A stretch of DNA of 50,730 nt, taken from positions 1-50,730 of the forward strand of contig JAIXSR010000133.1 in NCBI GenBank assembly GCA_027484605.1, in the 5' to 3' direction. The notes under the pieces are model-generated. The model did not search any database and was not told where the DNA came from. It saw only the letters and a program-made list of their open reading frames with translations. Positions within the stretch are counted from its first letter, which is position 1, and every line of letters starts with the position of its first letter. Both the position numbers and the translations under genes were made by a program. Shown here in pieces: positions 1 through 7,558 of this stretch. The stretch is from Hyphomicrobiales bacterium (GTDB lineage: Bacteria > Pseudomonadota > Alphaproteobacteria > Rhizobiales > Beijerinckiaceae).

Positions 1-2645
1 GCCTTGGCGGCACCACGACGCAGAACATCGCGGTCACGGTGACCAACCAGAACGAGGCGCCGACCATCACCTCCTCGGCAACATCGTCTGTCGTCGAGAA
101 TGGCACTGTGGTTCTGACTGTCACGGCCACCGATCCGGATGCCGGTGCGACCCTCGGCTACACTATCGTCGGTGGCGCCGATGCGGCCAAGTTCGCCATC
201 AACCCGACGACCGGCGCGTTGACCTTCGTGACGGCGCCGAACTTTGAGTCCCCCACCGATGTGGGCGGCGACAATGTCTACGATGTCCGCGTCCAGGTCT
301 CGGATGGCCTCGGCGGCTTGACGACGCAGGACATTGCCGTCACGGTCACGAACCAGAACGAAGCCTCGACCTTCACCTCGCCGGCGGCAGTCTCCGTGCT
401 CGAGAATGGCACTGCCGTGATGACGGTCAGCGCGACCGACCCGGATGCCGGGGCCTCGATGACCTACACGATCGTCGGCGGCGCGGATGCGGCAAAGTTC
501 AGCATCAACCTGACCACCGGCGCGCTCACCTTCGTCGCCCCCCCGGATTTCGAGGCGCCGACCGATGTCGGCGGCAACAATGTCTATGACGTGCAGGTGC
601 AGGTGGCCGATGGCCTCGGTGGCACGACGACGCAGGACATCGCCGTTACCGTGACGAACCAGAACGAAGCGCCGACCATCACCTCTTCGGCCACCATCTC
701 GCGTCCGGAGGGGATGACCGTGGTTCAAACGGTCACCGCCACGGATCCGGATGCCGGCGCGACGCAGAGCTTCTCGATCGTGTCTGGCATCGGCGACCAT
801 GACAAGTTTGCGATCAACGCCTCGACCGGCGAGCTGACTTTCGTCACCGGCACGAACTACGAAGCTCCGACCGATATCGGTGGAAACAATGTCTACAATG
901 TCCGCGTCCAGGTCTCGGATGGGCTGGGCGGCATCACGACCCAGGACATTGCTGTCTCGATCTACAACCTCAACGAATCGCCGACCATCACCTCCTCGGC
1001 GACGGCATCTGTCGTCGAGAATGGCACGGCCGTGATGACGGTCAGCGCGACCGATCCGGATGCCGGCGCGACGCTGACCTATTCGATCGTTGGTGGCGCG
1101 GATTCGTCCAAGTTCGCCATCAACCCGACGACCGGCGCGCTCACCTTCGTGACGTCCCCGAACTTCGAAGCGCCGACCGATGCCGGCGGCAACAATGTCT
1201 ATGACGTGCAGGTGCAGGTCTCGGATGGGATTGGCGGTGTGACGACGCAGGATATCGCCGTCACCGTGACCAACCAGAACGAGGCGCCGGTCATTGTCTC
1301 CAATGCGACGGTATCGATGGCCGAGAACACGCCGATCACTTCGGCGGTGATGGGTATTGATGCGGAAGATCCGGATTCCGGCGCGACGCTGACCTATTCG
1401 ATCTTTGGCGGTGCCGATGCGGCCCGGTTCGCCATCAACACGACGACCGGTATCCTGACTTTCGTGACGGCACCGAATTTCGAAGCGCCGACCGATGCCG
1501 ACGGGAACAATGTCTACATCGTGCAGGTTGCCGTCTATGACCAGTTCGGTGCCGGCTCCGTGCAAAATCTCACGGTGACTGTCACCAACGTCAATGAGCT
1601 TCCGATTGTCACGTCCTCCGGGACGGTGGCGGTCCAGGAAAACGGCACCACCGCCCTGACCGTGACGGCGACCGACCCGGATGCCAGCCCCACCTTCGGC
1701 TATTCGATTTCCGGCGGGGCCGATGCCTCGCTCTTCACGATCAATTCGACGACCGGCGAAGTGACCTTCAACTCGGCACCGGATTACGAGAACCCGGTCG
1801 ATGCCGGCGGCAACAATGTCTACAATATCGATATTCTGGTCACGGATGGCCAGGGCGGCAGCGCCACGCAATCCGTCGCCATCACTGTCGGCAACCAGAC
1901 CAACACCGTCAACGGCACCGCCGGCAATGATACGCTGAACGGGACGGGCGAAGACGACACCATGAACGGGCTTGACGGTGATGACGTCTTCTTTGGCTCG
2001 GCGCAGGCCGACATCATGAATGGCGGCAATGGGATCGATACAGCAGATTATTCGGCCACCGCTTTCGGCGTCGCCATTCATCTGGCAAACAATACGGCCA
2101 CCGGAAGCGGTGTTGCAGATGGCGACACGTTTTTCGATATCGAGAACATCCGCGGGGGTAGCGGAAACGACACGCTGACTGGAAATAGCGGCGATAACGT
2201 CATCAGGGGTGGCGCTGGCGACGACTTTCTCAGGGGCAATGGTGGTGTCGATCAACTGTTTGGCGAGGCCGGGAATGACAGCTTCACTTTGAATGTCTTT
2301 CTCCAGACCACGAATTTCTCCATCGATGGCGGTGCGAATCAAGACACTGTCAATGTCACCGGGAACGGGACGCTGACCCTGAGCCAGCTTTCGTTCATCA
2401 CCAATGTCGAAACAATCGATTTCGAAGCTGCCAATGCCATCGGAGATCTCGCCAACTTCACCGCAACGCACGCTGTCAACGTGCTGGGCACCAGCGGGCC
2501 CGGCAATACACTGACCATCAAGATGGATGGCAACGACACGTTCTCCGTCGCGGCAGGCGAGCATTTCACCCAGACGGGTTCGGACTACACCTTCTTCACG
2601 GACGGGACGCTGACGACCGAACTGGCCAAGGTCTCGATCGTCTGA
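1..2645 (+). CDS. Large cadherin-repeat / RTX surface adhesin, C-terminal part (5' end outside window)
   Basis: Secreted or surface-attached repeat protein, predicted substrate of the type I exporter encoded next to it. The reading frame is open from base 3 and starts inside a repeat, so only the C-terminal ~880 residues are visible. Six tandem ~102-residue cadherin-like repeats (bases 45-1892), each with a DPDAG motif and a TTGALTF-type strand, are followed by glycine/aspartate-rich RTX nonapeptides of the GGxGxD type (about 1911-2283) and a ~110-residue C-terminal region ending in hydrophobic residues (AKVSIV), as expected of an uncleaved type I secretion signal. RTX motifs bind calcium after export. 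The stop lies 6 bases from the stop of the convergent HlyD-type gene. Seen: repeats, RTX motifs, open 5' edge. Inferred: adhesin role. The N-terminus, including any retention module or LapG cleavage site, is outside the window. Confidence 0.88.
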   Translation, partial: LGGTTTQNIAVTVTNQNEAPTITSSATSSVVENGTVVLTVTATDPDAGATLGYTIVGGADAAKFAINPTTGALTFVTAPNFESPTDVGGDNVYDVRVQVSDGLGGLTTQDIAVTVTNQNEASTFTSPAAVSVLENGTAVMTVSATDPDAGASMTYTIVGGADAAKFSINLTTGALTFVAPPDFEAPTDVGGNNVYDVQVQVADGLGGTTTQDIAVTVTNQNEAPTITSSATISRPEGMTVVQTVTATDPDAGATQSFSIVSGIGDHDKFAINASTGELTFVTGTNYEAPTDIGGNNVYNVRVQVSDGLGGITTQDIAVSIYNLNESPTITSSATASVVENGTAVMTVSATDPDAGATLTYSIVGGADSSKFAINPTTGALTFVTSPNFEAPTDAGGNNVYDVQVQVSDGIGGVTTQDIAVTVTNQNEAPVIVSNATVSMAENTPITSAVMGIDAEDPDSGATLTYSIFGGADAARFAINTTTGILTFVTAPNFEAPTDADGNNVYIVQVAVYDQFGAGSVQNLTVTVTNVNELPIVTSSGTVAVQENGTTALTVTATDPDASPTFGYSISGGADASLFTINSTTGEVTFNSAPDYENPVDAGGNNVYNIDILVTDGQGGSATQSVAITVGNQTNTVNGTAGNDTLNGTGEDDTMNGLDGDDVFFGSAQADIMNGGNGIDTADYSATAFGVAIHLANNTATGSGVADGDTFFDIENIRGGSGNDTLTGNSGDNVIRGGAGDDFLRGNGGVDQLFGEAGNDSFTLNVFLQTTNFSIDGGANQDTVNVTGNGTLTLSQLSFITNVETIDFEAANAIGDLANFTATHAVNVLGTSGPGNTLTIKMDGNDTFSVAAGEHFTQTGSDYTFFTDGTLTTELAKVSIV
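45..1892 (+). repeat. Six tandem ~306-bp cadherin-like repeat units
   Basis: Units begin with an Asn-(Gln/Leu/Val)-Asn-Glu motif at bases 45, 351, 657, 966, 1272 and 1587. Lengths are 306, 306, 309, 306, 315 and 306 bases (102-105 residues). Repeats 1, 2 and 4 are very similar at DNA level. Repeat 3 carries a GIGDHDKF variant in place of the GGADAAKF segment, and repeat 5 has an insertion near its N-terminus. The array continues leftward out of the window. Such arrays change copy number readily and are often mis-assembled from short reads. Confidence 0.93.
1911..2283 (+). repeat. RTX-type calcium-binding nonapeptide region
   Basis: Encodes Gly/Asp-rich motifs such as GTAGNDTLNG, GLDGDDVFFG, GGSGNDTLTG and GGAGDDFLRG in two clusters separated by ~50 residues. 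These match the hemolysin-type calcium-binding repeats that form parallel beta-rolls after type I export. Confidence 0.88.
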
Positions 2646-2651
2646 TCGGGA

Positions 2652-3971
2652 TCATTGCCGAAGCGCTTCGCTCGCCATCCGGTTGATCGGATTGGTCACG
2701 TAGCTCATGATCGTGTGCTGGCCGGAAATGATGTCCACCTGTGCGATCATGCCGGGAATGACCGGCTGGCCGGGGCCGAAGCCGCGGGATTCCGTGGCCA
2801 GCCGCACGCGGAAATAGGGGTCGCCCTTCTCGTCCGCCAGTGCGTCGGGCGAGACATCGATCACCTTGCCCTTCAGCCCGCCATAGACCGCGAAATCATA
2901 GGCGGAAACCTTGATGATCGCCGGCAGGCCGGGCCAGATCTGGGCGCGGCTGCTGGGGGGAATGCGGGCCTCGATGATCAGCGAGGCATCCATCGGCACG
3001 ATCTGCGCGAGGGGATCGCCCGGCTTCACCACGCCGCCGATCGTATCGACGAACAGCTTGTTGACGGTGCCGGCAACAGGCGCCACGGCTTCGGACCGGT
3101 TCGACCGGTCGCGCATCGCGGTGATGCTTTCCTTCAGCTTGGCGATATGGACCGACGTCTCGCGCTGGTCCTTCTCGGCCTCGGCCCGGAAGCGCAAGGT
3201 CACTTCCTCGCGCCGCCGGCTGAGCTCGACAACGGCTGCCTCGAGCCGGGCAATCTCGTGGATCAGGCCGGCCATCCGCGCCTCGATCTGCTGGAGCGAG
3301 CGCTCGTTGTCGAGCAATTCGTTCCGGCTCACGGCTCCGATCTGGACCAGACGCCGCAGGCTCTCGACGCGGGGCGTGACGATCTCGCGCTCGCGCTGGG
3401 ACGAACTCCACCGGGTCTGCGTCTCGGCAAGTTCAAGCTGCTTCTGCTTGAACTGCTCGTCGATCACGGCGATCTGCGCCTGCAGACCGTCTTTTCGTGC
3501 CCGGAAGAGCGAATGCTCCTGTTCGGAGATCTGCCGCGTGTCGAGCCCTTCATTCGGCGGCTCGTCAAAGGTCGTCTGGCCCCGTGCCTCGGCATCGAGC
3601 CGGTTCCAGGCAATCAGCTTGGAATAGAGTTCGAGCTGGTTGTTCTGCAGTTCCGCCTTGGCAAAGGAATTCTCGATCCGGACAAGCGGCTGCCCCGCGC
3701 GGACATGTTCCCCCTCGCGGACGACGATCTCGGTCACGATCCCGCCTTCGAAATGCTGGACCAGCTGGTTGCGGGTCTGCGAGACCACGCGGCCCGAGCC
3801 TCGGGTCACCTTGTCGATCGAAGTCAGCGTGGCCCAGACCAGAAACACGGCAAGGCCGCAGAAAATCGCCAGGATCATCTGCTGATGGCTCCGCCGGGCA
3901 ATGGTGGCGCAAAGCTGCGCCGGCGATCGGGCCGCTCCTTCCGGTTCGGGCAAGATGTCCTCCATTTCCAT
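2652..3971 (-). CDS. Type I secretion membrane fusion protein, HlyD family
   Basis: Periplasmic adaptor that links the inner-membrane ABC exporter to an outer-membrane channel. A short cytoplasmic N-terminus is followed by one membrane helix (about residues 32-50), a barrel-sandwich segment with HFEGGIVTEIVVREG, a long alpha-hairpin rich in Glu, Arg and Gln, and a C-terminal beta-barrel part. The total of ~440 residues is normal for type I HlyD proteins. The chosen start is ATG at 3971; GTG at 3992 and TTG at 3995 are in-frame alternatives, and no start has a convincing ribosome site. The gene is transcribed away from the ABC exporter and converges on the adhesin gene, so adaptor and exporter share a short divergent control region. 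Family is certain; pairing with the adjacent ABC protein rests on context. Confidence 0.9.
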   Translation of the reverse strand: MEMEDILPEPEGAARSPAQLCATIARRSHQQMILAIFCGLAVFLVWATLTSIDKVTRGSGRVVSQTRNQLVQHFEGGIVTEIVVREGEHVRAGQPLVRIENSFAKAELQNNQLELYSKLIAWNRLDAEARGQTTFDEPPNEGLDTRQISEQEHSLFRARKDGLQAQIAVIDEQFKQKQLELAETQTRWSSSQREREIVTPRVESLRRLVQIGAVSRNELLDNERSLQQIEARMAGLIHEIARLEAAVVELSRRREEVTLRFRAEAEKDQRETSVHIAKLKESITAMRDRSNRSEAVAPVAGTVNKLFVDTIGGVVKPGDPLAQIVPMDASLIIEARIPPSSRAQIWPGLPAIIKVSAYDFAVYGGLKGKVIDVSPDALADEKGDPYFRVRLATESRGFGPGQPVIPGMIAQVDIISGQHTIMSYVTNPINRMASEALRQ

Positions 3972-4073
3972 GCAGTGGAATGACGCTCGCACCAATTTGT
4001 TTACGGGGCGTTAAGCATGTTGGGCGATTCGGTAGAGGAAGGACCATTTTCCCAAAACGCGATCGGCGGCAGA
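3972..4073. promoter_or_regulatory. Divergent control region of hlyD-like and ABC exporter genes, with a CtrA-like box
   Basis: About 100 bases separate the preferred starts of the two divergent secretion genes. At 4000-4014 the top strand reads TTTA, seven bases, TTAA, one mismatch from the CtrA site TTAA-N7-TTAA of alphaproteobacteria. The A/T-rich half-sites stand out in this GC-rich DNA. CtrA control is inference from the motif alone. Confidence 0.35.
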
Positions 4074-6695
4074 ATGAGCGAGAGCGCGGAACGGCAGGCA
4101 CAACGGGCAGACCCGGACGGCGAAGCCCCGTTCGGGGACACGGTGGCGCGGCTGCGCGAGCGTTACCGGTCGATGAGCGAAAGCACGCCGGGCGTGACGG
4201 CACAGCTCGGGCCTGCAAGCCATCCCGTTGCCGATCTGCAGCGCCTCGCCCAGCTTTGTGGCCGGGACATCGCGGATCCGGTTTCCGATGCGCTTCCGGC
4301 TTCCATGCCGGGCCCGGCCACTCTGGCCCTCGTCGCTGACAAGCTGGGCTTCTCGGTGATCTGGGAGGCGATGTCCCTGACCCAGCTGGATCCGGCCCTT
4401 CTGCCCGCTGTCGTCATGCTGCGGGACCGGTCCAGCCGTCTTGTGGTCGGCAGGACGGAGGAGAACCGTTTCCGGTTGCTCGGGCCGGAAGGCGCCTTCG
4501 ATGTCGATATCGACGTCCTCGATCGAGCCGCCAGCAGTTCGATCTTCCGTGTGATCGATCTTGCAAAGCCGGCACCGAGGCCAGCCGCCGCGCCGCCGCA
4601 TCAGGAGCCTCGACCTGTTGTCGATCCGCATCCTGTCCGGCAGGCGACGATGCCTCCCGCACCGCCGGCGGTACCGGCACAGACCGCGCAGCCGGCTATC
4701 ATTTCCGCATCCGCTGAACCTCCGGTCCCGCCTGTGGCCGGACCGGCGCCCGTGCTGGCCCCGCCGGAGGCTCCGGTGGCTCCACCGCAAGTGCCGCCTC
4801 CGCAACGCGCCGAGGCGCCAGCGCCGTCCGGGCCGTCAGGACCAGCCGGGTCTGCCGCGCCCCGGATGCAGGATGGGGCCCGGATGCAGGAAGGCATGCG
4901 TCCCGATCCCGCCACGCAGCGCCCGCCGGTGCCGCAGCCGAAGGCAATCCGCCCGGATTCGTCACGGACAGAACCGTCAGAAGCGCCGTCGCCGGATGTG
5001 CTGTCCTTGCTCCTGCTGTCGCTGGAAGGGCAGGGCGGGCGGATCGCCTATCTCTGCCTCGGGGGGCTGCTGATCAATCTTCTCGGTATGGCGCTGCCGC
5101 TCTTCTCCATGGCGGTCTTTGACAGGGTGATCCCGCACGGCGCCAACGAGACCCTCTGGGCCCTGTCGATCGGCGTGGTTCTGGCGCTCGGCCTCGAGAC
5201 CATCCTACGCCATGCCCGGCTGAAGCTGGGCGATGCTGTCGGCCATGAATCGAGCCATGTCCTGCAGGCCCGTTTTGTCCGCAGGCTGCTTTTTGCCCGG
5301 CCACAACGCGTGCCCCGCCATCTCGGCCCGATCATGCCGCTGATCCAGGAAATGGAGCAATCGGGGCGCCTCATGCCGCAACTGATCGCCAGCGTGGCGA
5401 TCGATCTGCCCTTCTTCATCTTCCTGATGATCTTCATCGCCTCGATCAGCGGACCGGTTGTGTTCGCGCCGCTTCTGGCCACCGGGCTGGTGGTGATCTG
5501 CCATGTCGTGGCCCATTTCATGTCGCGCAAGGCCCTTCGCGAGGCGATGGGCGCGCAGGGCAAGCAGGTCCAGCAGGTGATGGACATGGTCGGCAGCGTC
5601 GAGCGGCTGCGGATCACCAATGCGGCGCCGGCCCGCCTCGGGGCCTGGGAGCAGGTCGCGGACGAGGCCGGCTATACCGGCCATCTCGCCCGGTACTGGA
5701 ACGGGATGGCGGCGCAGATGGCGGCGGTGGTCGTCCAGGTCTCCATCGTGGCGACACTCGTCATCGGCACCTACCGGATCCAGGATGCCAGCATGACCAT
5801 CGGTGCCCTCTCGGCGGTAATCCTTCTGGTGAACCGCTCGATGATGCCGATATCCATCCTTGCCGGGCTGGTTTTCCGGGCCATCCAGAATGCCCGCGCG
5901 CTTTCCGTTCTGGCGCCGTTTCTGGTCGAGCCGATCGAGCAGGCCGGCGATCGGGCCCGGCCATCCCGCCAGAATCTCCGCGGCAAGCTCGACCTGCATC
6001 GACTGTCCGTGATGTATCCCGGCGAATTGCGGCCGTGCCTGCGCGATATCTCGCTTTCGATCGCGCCGGGCGAACGGGTTGCGCTGGTCGGCAAGGCCGG
6101 ATCGGGCAAGTCCACGTTGCTGCGCGTTCTCGCCCGGCTTGTCGAGCCCCAGGACGGGCGCATCCTGATTGATGAGCAGGATATCGGGCAATATGACCCG
6201 GCCTGGCTCCGGGCCCATCTGGCGCTGATGCCGCAGGATACCGCCCTGTTCGATGGCAGCCTGCATGAGAACCTCATGGCCGGGTTGCCGGATGTCGATC
6301 CAGCCTATTTCGAGCAGGTCAACCGGCTCGCCGGTGTTGCCGATTTCGCGAGCCTTCATCCCGCGGGCTATACCCTGCAGGTCGGCCCGGGCGGCCAGCG
6401 CCTTTCCGGTGGCGAGCGGCAATCCGTTGCCCTCGCGCGGGCCCTCATGGGCGCCCCGACCTTGTTGCTGCTCGACGAGCCGACCTCGGCCATGGATAAC
6501 GGGCTCGAGGCCCGCGTCATTGCGGAATTGCGCAAGCTCGAGACCGACCGGATGGGCATCATCGTGGCGACGCACCGGCTCCCCGTGCTGGCAATGGTCG
6601 ACCGGATCATCTGGCTCGATCAGGGCCGGGTCGTCGCCGACGGACCGAAGGACCAGATCCTCAAGCGCCTCGGGGTCGCGGCAGCGGCGCCTTAA
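4074..6695 (+). CDS. Type I secretion ABC exporter (LssB/LapB-like) with C39-like domain and long proline-rich linker
   Basis: Inner-membrane permease/ATPase that powers export of RTX proteins. Residues about 55-165 resemble the C39-like domain of LapB/LssB exporters, which binds substrate but lacks the protease cysteine; no canonical catalytic Cys/His arrangement is visible. A Pro/Ala-rich linker of ~125 residues follows. The membrane domain then begins near LLLLSLEGQGG, and the nucleotide-binding domain has a Walker A motif GKAGSGKST (673-681), the signature LSGGERQ (777-783) and Walker B LLLLDEP. ATG 4074 is preferred because it leaves space for divergent promoters; ATG 4017 would add 19 residues. 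The 65-base gap to the MotB-like gene suggests one transcription unit. The linker is unusually long for the family. No outer-membrane channel is dedicated to this locus inside the window. Confidence 0.9.
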   Translation: MSESAERQAQRADPDGEAPFGDTVARLRERYRSMSESTPGVTAQLGPASHPVADLQRLAQLCGRDIADPVSDALPASMPGPATLALVADKLGFSVIWEAMSLTQLDPALLPAVVMLRDRSSRLVVGRTEENRFRLLGPEGAFDVDIDVLDRAASSSIFRVIDLAKPAPRPAAAPPHQEPRPVVDPHPVRQATMPPAPPAVPAQTAQPAIISASAEPPVPPVAGPAPVLAPPEAPVAPPQVPPPQRAEAPAPSGPSGPAGSAAPRMQDGARMQEGMRPDPATQRPPVPQPKAIRPDSSRTEPSEAPSPDVLSLLLLSLEGQGGRIAYLCLGGLLINLLGMALPLFSMAVFDRVIPHGANETLWALSIGVVLALGLETILRHARLKLGDAVGHESSHVLQARFVRRLLFARPQRVPRHLGPIMPLIQEMEQSGRLMPQLIASVAIDLPFFIFLMIFIASISGPVVFAPLLATGLVVICHVVAHFMSRKALREAMGAQGKQVQQVMDMVGSVERLRITNAAPARLGAWEQVADEAGYTGHLARYWNGMAAQMAAVVVQVSIVATLVIGTYRIQDASMTIGALSAVILLVNRSMMPISILAGLVFRAIQNARALSVLAPFLVEPIEQAGDRARPSRQNLRGKLDLHRLSVMYPGELRPCLRDISLSIAPGERVALVGKAGSGKSTLLRVLARLVEPQDGRILIDEQDIGQYDPAWLRAHLALMPQDTALFDGSLHENLMAGLPDVDPAYFEQVNRLAGVADFASLHPAGYTLQVGPGGQRLSGGERQSVALARALMGAPTLLLLDEPTSAMDNGLEARVIAELRKLETDRMGIIVATHRLPVLAMVDRIIWLDQGRVVADGPKDQILKRLGVAAAAP

Positions 6696-6760
6696 CCAAA
6701 GTGAAGCGACATTCGCGGTAAGACGGCTCGGTCCTACATCAGGGAAAGAGCCAAACCTCG

Positions 6761-7471
6761 ATGGCACGCGAAAGCGAAGAAGAGAACCATTGGCCAGGCT
6801 ATGTCGATGCCCTGACCACGATGACGATGATGCTCGTCTTCGTGATGATGATTCTCGCCGTTGCTCTTTTCAGCATCACCCAGAATACCTCGCGTTCGAT
6901 CGTCGAGAAAATCGCCGATGCAGCCGGAATTCCGATCGAGGGGCGCAAGGTGGATACCGAGGCCATGGCCCGGCAGATCACCGAAGCGCTCGAGAACCAG
7001 CGCAAGCGGCCGCCCCCGCCGATCCGCACCACAGACACGGCTTCCCCGCTCGAAGGGCCGGAGCGCGTGGTCAGCGCCGGCGAGGCCGAAAGAGCCTTCG
7101 TTCCTCGCGGGGATGTAGCGGCGAGGCAATCTGCGGCCGTCCTCACCCTGACCTTCCCGGTCAGAGGCACGACCATCGATGACAGTGCCGGGAACGAGAT
7201 CCGGACCTATCTCGAGGGGAACCGCGATCGCGCGAGCCATTATCAGATCCTTGCCATGGCGGGTCTCGAGCAGGGCAACGCCACCGACGCGCGGCGACTG
7301 GCCTTTTATCGCGCATTGTCAGCGCGGACGCGGCTCATTGCCGGCGGGGTTTCGGCCCAGAACATCCAGGTCCGGGTCGTTGACAGCCGCGACGGCAGCG
7401 CGGCAGACCGGATCGAGATCCGGGCCATGGCCGGCGCACCGCCCCCGGAAAAGCCTCCGGCGGAACGCTGA
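6761..7471 (+). CDS. MotB/OmpA-like proton-channel stator protein (SiiA-like in context)
   Basis: Predicted inner-membrane partner of the MotA-like protein encoded next. The short N-terminus ends in WPGYVDALTTMTMM and runs into a single membrane helix (about 17-38). Asp16 sits where MotB, ExbD and TolR carry their essential proton-binding aspartate. A Pro/Arg-rich linker (to ~115) leads to a C-terminal domain resembling OmpA_C, with a RALSARTRLIAGGV segment that corresponds to the peptidoglycan-binding helix; the usual TD motif before it is not preserved. At 236 residues it is shorter than flagellar MotB (about 260-310). ATG 6761 is preceded by AGGGAAAGAG. No flagellar genes are nearby; the neighbours are a type I exporter and an adhesin. 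The family assignment is good; energising or gating adhesin secretion is inference by analogy with Salmonella SiiA/SiiB. Confidence 0.75.
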   Translation: MARESEEENHWPGYVDALTTMTMMLVFVMMILAVALFSITQNTSRSIVEKIADAAGIPIEGRKVDTEAMARQITEALENQRKRPPPPIRTTDTASPLEGPERVVSAGEAERAFVPRGDVAARQSAAVLTLTFPVRGTTIDDSAGNEIRTYLEGNRDRASHYQILAMAGLEQGNATDARRLAFYRALSARTRLIAGGVSAQNIQVRVVDSRDGSAADRIEIRAMAGAPPPEKPPAER

Positions 7472-7558
7472 ATTTCGACCGCAGCCTGTGAATGTTTGGA
7501 AGTTGCTAACCATAATCGGCGAGTCTGACCCTGTCCGAAACAGGATTCGCTGCCGACC

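Noticed and set aside
2655..3983. 442-codon open frame opposite the HlyD-like gene
   Set aside because: Antisense shadow of a clear family protein in GC-rich DNA; composition is His/Asp/Arg-rich with no recognisable domain.
5205..6767. 520-codon open frame opposite the ABC exporter
   Set aside because: Antisense to Walker A, signature and Walker B motifs; no independent support.
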